Shown here: piece by piece, positions 23,338 to 32,232 of the stretch
Numbering within the stretch: the stretch's first letter is position 1
Layout of the letters: every line of letters begins with the position of its first letter
Assembly: GCA_963737425.1 (NCBI GenBank)
Contig: CAVTSX010000009.1
Coordinates: 1,302,001-1,366,000, forward strand
Source: DASXRA01 sp963737425
Lineage (GTDB): Bacteria > Actinomycetota > Actinomycetes > Mycobacteriales > Jatrophihabitantaceae
Direction: 5' to 3'
DNA: 64,000 nt
Translations under genes and position numbers: made by a program
The notes under the pieces: generated by a model
The model's database searches: none
What the model saw: the letters and a program-made list of their open reading frames with translations, nothing else
What the model was told of the DNA's origin: nothing

Positions 23338-23610
23338 CTAGGCGTAGTACTCGCCGGCAAGCTGTGCCGCCTGAGGCTTGCCAACGTGTCCGGCTTCGCG
23401 AAGGATCGCCGGGACCTCGGGGTCGGTGACGAAGTTCTGCCAGCCCTCGGCGTCCCAGTCGAAGAGCACCCAGACCCGATCATTTTCCGCAGGGTCGCGG
23501 AATACGGTCGAACCAGTTGAGCCGTGCTGCTGTCGCTTTTCGGCGCCCTTGGTGGAGAAGACGTTCAGGAAGCGGTCGAAATCCTCGACCTTCGTCGTTG
23601 CCAGGATCAT
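23338..23610 (-). CDS. ABM-like small dimeric alpha/beta-barrel protein
   Basis: A 90-residue protein resembling antibiotic-biosynthesis-monooxygenase-like (dimeric ferredoxin-like barrel) proteins: 'ILATTKVEDFDRFLNVF', 'FRDPAENDRVWVLFDWDAEG' in outline, and a C-terminal helix. No catalytic residue can be named. The ATG at 23610 has GGAGAATTGAG upstream. It is separated from the amide-binding protein gene by a strong hairpin and repeat A copy 2, so it may be a separate transcript. Function unknown. Confidence 0.7.
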   Translation of the reverse strand: MILATTKVEDFDRFLNVFSTKGAEKRQQHGSTGSTVFRDPAENDRVWVLFDWDAEGWQNFVTDPEVPAILREAGHVGKPQAAQLAGEYYA

Positions 23611-23700
23611 CTCAATTCTCCTTCGCGAGTAGTCACGCCAAGGATTTCGTGTACCTATTCCTCGGTCGCGATCGGTGTACGGTCATCGTGCGCATCACCC

Positions 23701-25275
23701 GTGCGCCGGTCATCGGGAGGTTTCCCCATTTCTGGTCCGCCTCTCCGGCTCGGCGAGCTCGTCGCGACATTCGCCCTTGCGCAGGACAACGCATTCGGCC
23801 AACCACTCGAGTCGCAGCTGCGATCGTGCCTGCTGGCTTCGGCGCTTTGTGACGAGGCCGGTTTCGATCGTGACTTGCGCGAAACCGTCTATTGGGTGGC
23901 GTTGCTGCGATATATCGGTTGCACGGGGCATGCGCACGAAGTCGCGACTGTGTTCGGCGATGAGATTGCCATTCGCGCCCAGACGCTCGTGCATGATGCC
24001 GCGAATCCAGCCGAGGTCATGCGCGACGTGCTCGCGTTCGCAACCGCCGCCCACCCACCGGAGGAGCGTGAGCAGGTCGTTCAGGCAATCCAGGCTGGAG
24101 CGCACGAGTGGGCGGTGCACAATTTCGCCTCGGGTTGCGAGGTGGGCGACATGCTCGTGCAACGGCTTGATGTCGGTCCGGACGTTCGAGACGCCCTGCG
24201 CTTCACATTCGAGCGGTGGAACGGAAACGGCTTACCCGCAGGAGCGAAAGGCGAGGAAATCCCGCTGGCGATGCGTGTAGTGCACCTCAGCCACGACATG
24301 GAAGCCATCGGCCGTCTCTTCTCACCGGACGAAGCACTCGACGCCGCCCGCGAGCGCCGCGACCGGACCTACGACCCGGCGCTTGCCGATCTCTTCGCCG
24401 CGCACGGAGCCGGCTGGTTCGAGCGCCTCGACAAGGTGGAGCCGTGGGATGCCGTTCTCGGCCTCGAGCCGAAGCCGCACCGAACTCTCGAGGGCGCCGA
24501 ACTCGACAATGCCCTCAGCGTGGCGGCGGACTTCATCGACCTGAAGTCGCCGTACATGGCCGGCCACAGCCGTCGATGCGCACAGCTCGGCGCGGACGCA
24601 GCAAGGCTGCTCGGATTCGCCGACGACGAGATCCTCACGCTGCGACGGGCCGCTCTGGTTCACGAGTTCGGCACGACCGCCATCCCGAACTCGATCTGGG
24701 ACAAGCCCGCTCCACTAACGCGCGCCGAGTTCGATCGCGTAGAGCTTCACCCGATGCTGACTGAGCAGATGCTGCGTCGATCGCCGGCGCTCGCCGCGCT
24801 GAACCCGGTGGCGGCCACGCATCACGAGAAGGCCGACGGGTCCGGCTATCACAAGGGCCTGCGCGCCGATGCCGTTGATCCCGGTGGTCGCGTCCTTGCT
24901 GCTGTCGACATCTACGTGGGTCTCACCGCCGATCGTGCAGACCGTCCCGCGTATTCGGCGGATTATGCCGCGGCCGAGCTCAATCGCCTTTGCACACAAG
25001 GTGTGCTCGAACAAACCGCGACCGACGCCGTGCTCACGGCGGCCGGCCACGGAAAACAGCGGCGCCGGCCGCAACGGCCCAGCGGGCTCACCCGCCGTGA
25101 AGTCGAGGTTCTCGGCCTCGCCGCGCGAGGACTCACGACGGGCGAGATCGCCAACCAGCTCACCATCTCGCCGAAGACCGCCGACCATCACATCCAGCAC
25201 GTCTACACCAAGATCGGCGTATCGACTCGGGCGGCCGCGATGCTGTGGGCGATGCAAAACGCCGTCGTCAGCTGA
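23701..25275 (+). CDS. Degenerate HD-GYP domain protein with C-terminal LuxR HTH
   Basis: About 524 residues. An N-terminal half has a weak HD-GYP-like repeat (FERWNGNGLPAGAKGEE). The second half is closer: AGHSRRCAQLGADAA, LVHEFGTTAIPN in place of HDIG-type LLHD.G, and HHEKADGSGYHKG in place of HHE..DG.GYP. The HD-to-HE change suggests altered or lost cyclic-di-GMP phosphodiesterase activity. The last 65 residues are a LuxR/FixJ HTH (LTRREVEVLGLAARGLTTGE). It is thus a sensor-type transcription factor. The start is uncertain: GTG at 23701, or an ATT at 23728 seven bases after GGGAGG. Confidence 0.8.
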   Translation: MRRSSGGFPISGPPLRLGELVATFALAQDNAFGQPLESQLRSCLLASALCDEAGFDRDLRETVYWVALLRYIGCTGHAHEVATVFGDEIAIRAQTLVHDAANPAEVMRDVLAFATAAHPPEEREQVVQAIQAGAHEWAVHNFASGCEVGDMLVQRLDVGPDVRDALRFTFERWNGNGLPAGAKGEEIPLAMRVVHLSHDMEAIGRLFSPDEALDAARERRDRTYDPALADLFAAHGAGWFERLDKVEPWDAVLGLEPKPHRTLEGAELDNALSVAADFIDLKSPYMAGHSRRCAQLGADAARLLGFADDEILTLRRAALVHEFGTTAIPNSIWDKPAPLTRAEFDRVELHPMLTEQMLRRSPALAALNPVAATHHEKADGSGYHKGLRADAVDPGGRVLAAVDIYVGLTADRADRPAYSADYAAAELNRLCTQGVLEQTATDAVLTAAGHGKQRRRPQRPSGLTRREVEVLGLAARGLTTGEIANQLTISPKTADHHIQHVYTKIGVSTRAAAMLWAMQNAVVS

Positions 25276-25299
25276 GTTGCCGATCGGCGCAAGAACGAA

Positions 25300-26445
25300 T
25301 CAGCTGCGGTGAATGGCTTGCATGGTGGCACGTACGTCCTGGGCGAACAGTTCCGGTTGCTCCCAGGCGCCGAAGTGGCCGCCTCGTTCCGGCTCGCCCC
25401 AGTGCACGATGTTGGCGAAGCGCCGTGCCGCCCAGCGGCGCGAGGGTCGAGGTACCTCCTTCGGGAAGGCGCTGCAGCCGGTCGGCACGGTGATCTTGTC
25501 GGCTACGGCGGTGGTGAACCACTCGCTTACTTCGGCGATGCTTTCCCAGTACAGCCGGGCCGACGACGCGGCGGTGCCGGTGAACCAGTACAGGCTCAGG
25601 TTGTCCAGCATCTGGTCGCGGCTGAGACCGGAGGTGGTGGGGTCGGTCCAGGTCCACAGCTTCTCGCCGATCCAGGCAGCGAGCCCAGCCGGTGAGTCCG
25701 ACAGGCCGTAGCCGACGGTCTGCGGTCGGGTGCCGTGCATCGCCGAATACCCCGAGCCGGTGCGGACGCGTTCGTCCAGGTCAGCCAGCGACACGCGCTC
25801 TGCCTCGGTCAGGTCGGTCGCATCGCGGTCGGGCGGGACGAGCGGCGGAACGAGATGGAGGCCGATGAGCCGGTCCGGGCGCTGCAGCGCGATGCTGGTC
25901 GAGATGCTCGTGCCCCAATCGCTGCCGGCGGCCAGGAAGCGTGGGTAGTCCAGCCTGGTCATCAGCTCGCACCAAGCTCGAGCGATGCGGTGGATGTCCC
26001 AGCCCGGTGCTGTGGGCCGACCGCTGAATGCGTAGCCGGGCAGGGACGCAACCACGACATGAAACGCAGTGTCGCCACCCGACGCTAGCAACGCGGCGGC
26101 CTGCTCGAACTCCAGGAACGAGCCGGGCCAGCCGTGGGTGAGCACGAGCGGTACTGCATCCGGATGCCGGGAACGCACGTGCAGGAAGTGGATCGGCAGC
26201 CCGTCAATGACCGTGCGGTACTGGGGAATGCGGTTGAGTCGCTGCTCGGTCGCGCGCCAGTCGTACTCCTCCTGCCAGTACCGGCACAACTCGGCGACGA
26301 CATCGAGTGGTACGCCCTGCGACCAGTCCGGGACGGTCGGCGGCTCGGGCCAGCGCGTCCTGGCCAGGCGGAGCCGCAGATCGTCCAACTGGGCCTGCGG
26401 AACCTCGATCCGAAACGGTTCGATGCGGTAGCTCATTGTCGCCAT
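25300..26445 (-). CDS. Epoxide hydrolase (EHN-type alpha/beta hydrolase)
   Basis: A 381-residue protein of the microsomal-epoxide-hydrolase-like family. The N-terminal EHN domain covers about residues 6-110 (RIEPFRIEVPQAQLDDLRLRL). The oxyanion motif HGWPGS is at 104-109. The nucleophile is D176 in AGSDWGTS, and the C-terminal His sits in GGHFGAWEQPE. It hydrolyses epoxides to diols in the cytoplasm. The ATG at 26445 was taken; the second Met, four codons on, is also possible. The TetR gene just upstream on the same strand is only 12 bases away and may be co-transcribed and regulate it. Confidence 0.9.
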   Translation of the reverse strand: MATMSYRIEPFRIEVPQAQLDDLRLRLARTRWPEPPTVPDWSQGVPLDVVAELCRYWQEEYDWRATEQRLNRIPQYRTVIDGLPIHFLHVRSRHPDAVPLVLTHGWPGSFLEFEQAAALLASGGDTAFHVVVASLPGYAFSGRPTAPGWDIHRIARAWCELMTRLDYPRFLAAGSDWGTSISTSIALQRPDRLIGLHLVPPLVPPDRDATDLTEAERVSLADLDERVRTGSGYSAMHGTRPQTVGYGLSDSPAGLAAWIGEKLWTWTDPTTSGLSRDQMLDNLSLYWFTGTAASSARLYWESIAEVSEWFTTAVADKITVPTGCSAFPKEVPRPSRRWAARRFANIVHWGEPERGGHFGAWEQPELFAQDVRATMQAIHRS

Positions 26446-26457
26446 CCTGCCTGCTAC

Positions 26458-27102
26458 TCAGCGGGCAGATGCCAGTAGTCCGTCGACGACCCGGCGCGCC
26501 TTGTCGACGGCAGCGGTCTCGCCGAGGCGCAACGCCGTGTTGGCGGCGACGAGCACGGCGTCGATCTGAAACGCCGCGAGATCGACATCCAGGTCGGCAA
26601 TCTCTTTCGCACTCACCGCGTTGCGCAGTTCCGCGGCGATGAGCCCGACCCAGTCCTGTCGTTGACGCTGCAGCGCGTCGCGAACGGGTCCAGGTCGACT
26701 GTCGAAGTCGGCGAGGTTGGCCGCCCAGAAGCAGCCGCCCGGGAACAGCGGCGTTTCCACATAGGCGATCCAGTGATCGACCAGAGCGCGCACGCGGGCA
26801 GCGCCACGTGGTGCTACCGATGCGGGCTGCACGACGGCGTCGATGAACGCCTCGCGCGCGGCGGCTACGGCGGCGAGTTGCAGAGCCTCCTTCGTCCCGA
26901 ACAGCGTCTGGACACCGCTCTTGCTGAGACCGATATCGGTGGCCAACCGGCCGAGGCTGAGCCGGTCGAGCCCTTCCACCGATGCGACGTCGACGGCGTG
27001 GCGGGCGATCGTCTGCCTGCTGCGCGCACCACGTAGCAGACGCTGGTCGGTCGTCGCCGCGTCCGCTTCAGGCGACGAACGACGCGTCCTTGCACTAACC
27101 AT
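26458..27102 (-). CDS. TetR/AcrR family regulator
   Basis: A 214-residue TetR protein. The N-terminal HTH covers about residues 25-75 (QTIARHAVDVASVEGLDRLS, then IGLSKSGVQTLFGTKE). The C-terminal part 'PLFPGGCFWAANLADFDSRPG' resembles the TetR_C_6/YxaF-type ligand domain. The start is the ATG at 27102; upstream in-frame sequence belongs to the divergent gene. A 14-base palindrome lies immediately upstream. It is 12 bases from the epoxide hydrolase gene and divergent from an SGNH hydrolase gene, and probably controls both. Confidence 0.9.
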   Translation of the reverse strand: MVSARTRRSSPEADAATTDQRLLRGARSRQTIARHAVDVASVEGLDRLSLGRLATDIGLSKSGVQTLFGTKEALQLAAVAAAREAFIDAVVQPASVAPRGAARVRALVDHWIAYVETPLFPGGCFWAANLADFDSRPGPVRDALQRQRQDWVGLIAAELRNAVSAKEIADLDVDLAAFQIDAVLVAANTALRLGETAAVDKARRVVDGLLASAR

Positions 27103-27103
27103 A

Positions 27104-27117
27104 CGAACGATCGTACG
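27104..27117. promoter_or_regulatory. Palindromic TetR operator candidate
   Basis: CGAACGATCGTACG is palindromic except for one symmetric pair. It sits two bases upstream of the TetR start and nine before the SGNH hydrolase GTG, where a repressor would block both promoters. Confidence 0.55.
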
Positions 27118-27126
27118 CTTAGTTTC

Positions 27127-27792
27127 GTGACAGCCGTGTACCTGAACGAGGAGACCGATCCCTTCTGCCTGTCGGCGTCGAGTGCCGCACAGCTGCTGAC
27201 CAACGCCCCGTGGCGCCGATACGCAGTGATCGGTGACAGCCTGTCGGCGGGAACCGGCGACCCGAGCCCCGGCTACGCCAACCTGGGCTGGCCCGACCGG
27301 GTCGCCGATGCACTTCGGCGCGTCCAGCCCGATCTCGCATACCTGAACACCGCGACGATCGGCGCCACGACCGCGCAGACCATCGCGGCGCAGGCCGACC
27401 AGATGACTGCGTTCGGCCCGGACCTGCTCCATCTACCGTCCGGCGCGAATGATCTGTTCCATCGCACGCCCGACTTTGCGGCAATCGAGCAGACGTTGCG
27501 GCGCCTGTACGCGCTCGCCGCGAGCACCGGCGCGCAGTTGACGACGTTCACGCTGGGCCGAGCCTTCGTCATGCCGAGGATTCCGGACTGGCCGGACCGG
27601 GTGCGCGCAGTCAACGACCTGACCCGGAAACTGGCCGGCCAATATGACGCCGTGGTCGTCGACATGGGGGACCACCCGATCAATTCCCGGCCGAATCTGC
27701 TCAGCCCCGACCGCATTCACTTCGCCACATCAGGCCAGGCCGTCATGGCGGCCGAGGTGATCAAGTCACTCGCCCGCCGTCTAACCCGTTGA
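27127..27792 (+). CDS. SGNH/GDSL hydrolase, cytoplasmic
   Basis: A 221-residue SGNH esterase-like protein. Block I is IGDSLSAG with Ser38, block III is GANDLF, and block V is DRIHFATSG with the catalytic Asp and His. There is no signal peptide, so it acts in the cytoplasm. The GTG start at 27127 has no strong ribosome site and may be nearly leaderless (short distance from the TetR operator). The gene ends directly at repeat B copy 1. The substrate is unknown; deacetylation of small esters is typical for the family. Confidence 0.88.
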   Translation: MTAVYLNEETDPFCLSASSAAQLLTNAPWRRYAVIGDSLSAGTGDPSPGYANLGWPDRVADALRRVQPDLAYLNTATIGATTAQTIAAQADQMTAFGPDLLHLPSGANDLFHRTPDFAAIEQTLRRLYALAASTGAQLTTFTLGRAFVMPRIPDWPDRVRAVNDLTRKLAGQYDAVVVDMGDHPINSRPNLLSPDRIHFATSGQAVMAAEVIKSLARRLTR

Positions 27793-27860
27793 GTGGTGCG
27801 TTACGCGTTGAGTGGTGCGTTGTAACTCACCACTCAAGCAATAACCCACCACTCAACGCG
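27788..27860. repeat. Dispersed inverted repeat family B, copy 1
   Basis: GTTGAGTGGTGCGTT is repeated twice, followed by CACCACTCAAGC and CACCACTCAACGCG, which are complements of the first units. The whole can fold into a long double hairpin. The same arrangement is found at 32359-32430. Its left edge overlaps the SGNH hydrolase stop codon. Confidence 0.8.
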
Positions 27861-27885
27861 ATGGCCGGGTTGCTAGCGTGCGCAC

Positions 27886-28377
27886 ATGGCCGCGGACGAG
27901 CAGTTCAAGGCGCTGCCGAGAATCCCGGCCTCGGCCGGCGCACTCGTGTGGGACCGCAAGGGACGCCTGCTGATCCTCGAACCGACGTACAAGGCGGGCT
28001 GGACCATCCCCGGCGGGGTCATCGAGGCCGACGGTGAGACCCCGTGGGAGGCCTGCCAGCGGGAGACGCGCGAGGAGTGCGGCCTCGACGTGCGACGCGG
28101 CCGCCTGGTGTGTGTCGACTTCCTGCGTCCACGTCCCGCCCGGCCGGGGCGTCCCGGCCGGCCGGGCGGCATGCGATTCCTGTTCGACTGCGGCACGTTC
28201 GACGATGCCACGCTGGCCGGCATCGTCCTGCAGGAGGAGGAGATTTCCGCGCACCGGTTGGCACGCGTCGAGCATGCGCTGGAACTGCTCAGCGGGCCGG
28301 TGCGTCGCCGCGTCCGAGCGACAGTCAAGAAGCCCGGCCGCACTCACTACCTGGAGGACGGGCGGCCGGTTCGCTAA
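27886..28377 (+). CDS. Nudix hydrolase
   Basis: A 163-residue protein with a complete Nudix box: GG VIEADGETPWEA then CQRETREECGL, fitting GX5EX7REUXEEXGU. The N-terminal strand region 'PASAGALVWDRKGRLLIL' is normal. An unusual Pro/Arg/Gly stretch (RPRPARPGRPGRPGG) near residue 85 is probably a flexible loop. The protein hydrolyses a nucleoside diphosphate linked to another moiety; the substrate is not predictable. The ATG at 27886 follows repeat B copy 1. It is convergent with the CHAT gene, 11 bases apart. Confidence 0.9.
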   Translation: MAADEQFKALPRIPASAGALVWDRKGRLLILEPTYKAGWTIPGGVIEADGETPWEACQRETREECGLDVRRGRLVCVDFLRPRPARPGRPGRPGGMRFLFDCGTFDDATLAGIVLQEEEISAHRLARVEHALELLSGPVRRRVRATVKKPGRTHYLEDGRPVR

Positions 28378-28388
28378 CCGTCCCGCGA

Positions 28389-30962
28389 TCAGGTGCCCAA
28401 GCCGATGAAGCTGGTCGCGGCGGCAAGTTCGACCGGGCTTCCGAGCGCACCCCGGCGCCCGGCGAGCATGGCGTGGGCAAGGTCGTCGCCCGCCTCCAGC
28501 GCCCGGTGAATGGTTTCCATCACCGGCACGGTCGCGGCATCGTTGACCACCGTGACGCTGGCGGCTACTCCGGCGCTGCCCAGCCCGAGCAGCGTTATTC
28601 CCAGTCCGAGCAGTTCATCGGTGCCCACCGCGGCGACCATGCCTGAATCACAGGCCGACAACACCAGGCGATAGGGGGCGCGAGCGAGCCTCTCGAAGTC
28701 GTGGATGGTCAGCGGACCGTCCTGCAGGCGCAGCTCGGAGAACATCGGGTTGTCGAGGCGCAACGTGCCGTGGGCGGCGATGTGAGCCAGAGACGCCCCG
28801 TCGATCGCGGCGAGGACCCGCTCGGTCACGGCGCCGTCGCGTTCGAGCAGCAGGGCGTCGGGCCGTCGCGCGGCAATGGTGTGGACTTCGGCCCCTTCGC
28901 TGCCAAGGCCCGGACCTACCACAAGCACGATCTGCTCCTTGGCCGGTTTTGCGGTGCGTCGAGACCGCAGCCACATGGCCGCCGAAGGCGCAACGGTGAA
29001 GGGACGGTGGAGCAGCGCCGGCGTCAGGCCCCACGGGCTGCCGTGCAGGCGGCTCGGCGGCACAACGACGAGCGGGAGGTCATCGCCGGCTCGGACGACG
29101 ACCTCGCCGAGAACCGCCTGCTCCAGTCGTTTCCCAACGTCGGTGAGATCAACCGTCGCTCCACGGCCGACGCGCCGAAGCTGAAACCGCGCGTAGCCGA
29201 TCAGCTGCAGTGCATCGCTGAGCGGGCCGATCTCATGCCGCTCCAGCTTCCCGCCGTGCACCGAGATCGCGTACAGGGTGCCCGCGACGTCGACCAACTC
29301 GACCAACTGCGCGTCACCGACGGCCTCGATCAGTCCACCGATGTCGATCTGGGACGGCAATTCCCGGCCGGTGACCTTCCGGTGATGTTGCTTGGCTCGA
29401 ATCGCTGTCTCGTGACGAACCCGTTCACGTTCGAGCCAGGTCGTCGGCATGCCGGCAGCACGCGCCTGCTCCAGGCGGCTTGCCACGGCGCGCAAAGCGG
29501 CGAGCTGCCTGGCGAGCGACGCCTCGGCGGGCGCGAGTACCGACGGCGACATCAGCGTGGTGGCGCGGGTGCGTTCGGTCCATTCGAGCAGAGTTCGATC
29601 ATCGGCCGATATCGCCTGGCGAAGCGCGAGATCGCTCAACGCCCGTCCGTGCTCGGTCGCGAGGGCGCGGAGTTCGGTGCTGCCCAACGTCATGCGGTAC
29701 TCGTCCAGTCGGTCCAGGCCGCTTCCGCATGCGGTCAACACGCGGCTGGCCTGGCCGTCGGCGCTGCACGCCAGCGCGTGAGCCAACCAGCCGACGGACC
29801 GGTTCAGCGCCGTGCCCCTCTGTCGCTGCGCGGCCGCTGCCCGGAACAGGGTTCGGGCCGACTCATGACCCCGATGGGCGGCGATCTCGCCGGCGAGCAG
29901 GAACCCGACCGTCGCGTCGTCGCTGTGTTCTGATCGAAGTGCGCGTGCGATCTCGGTGGCGGCCGTCAACATATGGCGACTCGTCTGTCCCTCGGCGAAC
30001 TCGCACCGCAGCTGGACGAGGCGACTGTGCAACGACCACCAGGCACGTTGCTGGGCTTGAAACATTCGATGTGCCTGCCGCGCATAGGCCTCGCCGCGTT
30101 CGGGGTCGTCGGCGGCGAGTGCCGCCGTCGCCGCCACGAACAGCAATTCGGCTCGCCGGCTGGGCTGCAGGTCGGCCTGGTCAAGGGCCTCGGTCGTGAT
30201 GTGCAGCGCGTCCGAGGCCAGCCCTGCGGACAGCAGAACGGTGGCCCGGCCGACCGTCAGTTCCGGGGGGCGCAACCCCAGCGCACCGTAGCGCTGACCG
30301 GCGAGATCGAGCAGGCGCAGCGCTTCGGGAAGATCACCGCGCCGGTACGCGATCTCGCCGCGGTTCTGGCAGGCCTGCACGGCTTCGAGCTCCTGGCCGG
30401 CACCGAGAAACAGGTCCTCAGCCCGAACGGCATCGCGCTCCGCGCGGGCGAGTGAACCCAGACCGAGATGCACAAGGCACCGATTGTTGAGCGAGCGCGC
30501 CTCCCAGACGACATCGTGGATCGACCGGAACGTCACCGTCGCCCTGCGGAGGTCGTCGAGCGCTTCCTGGTAGCGGCCGAGCTGCGCCAGGACGTTCGCC
30601 CGCCGCAATCGCACCCGGGCACCGGTTTCGCGACCCGACAACTCGAGGGCGCGCCCGAGCCGGGCCAGTCCGGCGCGGGTGCGTCCAGCCATCACCTGCG
30701 CGACGCCCAGGGTCGCCAGCACATCCGCGATGCGCTGCTCGTTGCGCGTGGTTTGCGCAGCCCGGAGCGCGGCACGCAATTCGTCGAGCGCGACGGGAAG
30801 TTGGCCGCGGTCTCGCAAGACAATGCCGAGCGCCTGATGGGCAAAGGAGCGTTCCAGCGGCGACAGCTTTGCCCTGAGAAAGTCCCGAGCCTGACGTTCT
30901 GCATCGAGCGGGCGGGACAGGGCGAGCGGCAGAAGATCCTCGGGCGAGCCGAACCTGGTCAT
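28389..30962 (-). CDS. TPR-CHAT caspase-like protein
   Basis: An 857-residue protein: about 400 residues of TPR-like helical repeats (for example 'GRYQEALDDLRRATVTF'), a coiled linker around 450-520, then a CHAT domain from about 590. The caspase-type dyad is His731 (HIAAHGTL) and Cys771 (LSACDSG). CHAT proteases cleave target proteins on activation; TPR-CHAT proteins occur in bacterial conflict and cell-death systems, including the type III-E CRISPR effector. The subtilase gene 34 bases upstream is on the same strand, so the two proteases form an operon. There is no signal peptide. Confidence 0.9.
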   Translation of the reverse strand: MTRFGSPEDLLPLALSRPLDAERQARDFLRAKLSPLERSFAHQALGIVLRDRGQLPVALDELRAALRAAQTTRNEQRIADVLATLGVAQVMAGRTRAGLARLGRALELSGRETGARVRLRRANVLAQLGRYQEALDDLRRATVTFRSIHDVVWEARSLNNRCLVHLGLGSLARAERDAVRAEDLFLGAGQELEAVQACQNRGEIAYRRGDLPEALRLLDLAGQRYGALGLRPPELTVGRATVLLSAGLASDALHITTEALDQADLQPSRRAELLFVAATAALAADDPERGEAYARQAHRMFQAQQRAWWSLHSRLVQLRCEFAEGQTSRHMLTAATEIARALRSEHSDDATVGFLLAGEIAAHRGHESARTLFRAAAAQRQRGTALNRSVGWLAHALACSADGQASRVLTACGSGLDRLDEYRMTLGSTELRALATEHGRALSDLALRQAISADDRTLLEWTERTRATTLMSPSVLAPAEASLARQLAALRAVASRLEQARAAGMPTTWLERERVRHETAIRAKQHHRKVTGRELPSQIDIGGLIEAVGDAQLVELVDVAGTLYAISVHGGKLERHEIGPLSDALQLIGYARFQLRRVGRGATVDLTDVGKRLEQAVLGEVVVRAGDDLPLVVVPPSRLHGSPWGLTPALLHRPFTVAPSAAMWLRSRRTAKPAKEQIVLVVGPGLGSEGAEVHTIAARRPDALLLERDGAVTERVLAAIDGASLAHIAAHGTLRLDNPMFSELRLQDGPLTIHDFERLARAPYRLVLSACDSGMVAAVGTDELLGLGITLLGLGSAGVAASVTVVNDAATVPVMETIHRALEAGDDLAHAMLAGRRGALGSPVELAAATSFIGLGT

Positions 30963-30996
30963 GCCCTCGGCTGTGGGCTGACGGCAGGATCGGCAA

Positions 30997-32232
30997 TCAT
31001 GTCGGGGGATTCAGGATGGAGCCGACTCGCGGGCGAGCATTGCGGCGGGCTGTCTCAAGTAATGCTTCGGCGGCCTGCCGACCGTTTTCGCCAGTGGCAG
31101 ACATGCGAGCGGCAATCATTCCGGAAACGATCGGCGCGGAGAACGACGTTCCGCTCCATCGGGCCATTCCATATTTGAATTCGTGCTTGTGCCCGGCGCG
31201 CGGCCCCTCTTGGTATGTATATGTCCCCTTGGGGAATGCGTTGACGACATCGACGCCGAGCGTGTACAGGTCGACCCAGCTGCCGAAATTGGTGAACGCC
31301 GCCCGATTGTCGTGCTGGTCGAGGGAGCCGACCGATACGCTCCAGGGAAAAGCAGCAGGCCAGAACGGACCGCGATTCTGGTCATTTCCTGCGGCCGCGA
31401 TCAGCACGGTTCCCTTGTAGTGCCGCAGTCGGTTTTCCCAGAAGACTTGGAATCCGAGAAGAGCCAGATTCCGTCGGGTCACCGTGCCGGCCGACAGGCT
31501 GATGATGTCGGGAACATGATCGAGTGCGTCGTCGAGTTGGGCGACGATCTCGGATTCGAACACGGTGCCGCCGTGCGTCAGGAACCCCTCGACGCGGACC
31601 TGCGCCGCGGGCGCCATGCACCGGACGATGCCGGCGACGAATGTTCCGTGGCCGGCGAAGGGCCGAATGTCGGACGAACTGAAATCCTCCTCATCGCCCG
31701 TGACACCGGACAGCCATGGGTGTGCGTCGGCGACGCCTGGCAGGAAGCCGGTGTCGACCACGGAGACGAGTACGCCACTTCCATCCGACGCGGGATCGGA
31801 ATTCACACCCGGATACGGCGCCTGGTCGACATCTTCTGGCTCCGTTGCCGGGCAGGCTCCCGCCGCTCCGGTGACGTGAACGACGTGATTAGGCGTGGCA
31901 ACGCCGACGCCGAGTTCTGCGTCGATTCGGCGCAGGACTTCTTCGGTGTCGGTGTTGCGCGGACGATAGACGGATATGCCGTTGATCAGGCTTTCTTCGA
32001 CGTAGCCGGTAACGATGGCGGCGACTCGCGGTAGGTCGGCGTCGCGAACGAGAATGACACCGCCTTGATACATGTGGTCCATGTCCGCGAGGTCGTCCGA
32101 GCCTCCCGTGGAGACCGCAACTTCCGGTCGTGCCTCGGTGATGATCTCTACGTGACGCCGCAAACGAGCGCGAGCGAGATCGCGATTCTCCCACCATTCA
32201 ACCCCGCGACGCGCTCCACTTGGCTCACTCAT
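30997..32232 (-). CDS. Cytoplasmic S8 (subtilisin-like) serine protease
   Basis: A 411-residue subtilase. The catalytic triad is visible: Asp160 (VVDTGF), His195 (GHGTFVAG) and Ser363 (SGTSFSAPIVSG), with oxyanion Asn in AAAGNDQ. The N-terminal 130 residues are a non-secretory domain of unknown type, possibly a propeptide; there is no signal peptide. The ATG at 32232 has AAGGGGGG upstream. It is the first gene of the pair with TPR-CHAT, suggesting a two-protease cascade or toxin/activator relation. That is inference from gene order; the pair was not recognised as a named system. Confidence 0.9.
   Translation of the reverse strand: MSEPSGARRGVEWWENRDLARARLRRHVEIITEARPEVAVSTGGSDDLADMDHMYQGGVILVRDADLPRVAAIVTGYVEESLINGISVYRPRNTDTEEVLRRIDAELGVGVATPNHVVHVTGAAGACPATEPEDVDQAPYPGVNSDPASDGSGVLVSVVDTGFLPGVADAHPWLSGVTGDEEDFSSSDIRPFAGHGTFVAGIVRCMAPAAQVRVEGFLTHGGTVFESEIVAQLDDALDHVPDIISLSAGTVTRRNLALLGFQVFWENRLRHYKGTVLIAAAGNDQNRGPFWPAAFPWSVSVGSLDQHDNRAAFTNFGSWVDLYTLGVDVVNAFPKGTYTYQEGPRAGHKHEFKYGMARWSGTSFSAPIVSGMIAARMSATGENGRQAAEALLETARRNARPRVGSILNPPT

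Noticed and set aside
25300..26445. Epoxide hydrolase as part of CoM-dependent epoxide metabolism
   Set aside because: CoM-dependent epoxide pathways use a CoM transferase, not an EHN hydrolase. The gene has its own TetR neighbour and is separated from the CoM locus by repeats, IS3 and unrelated genes.
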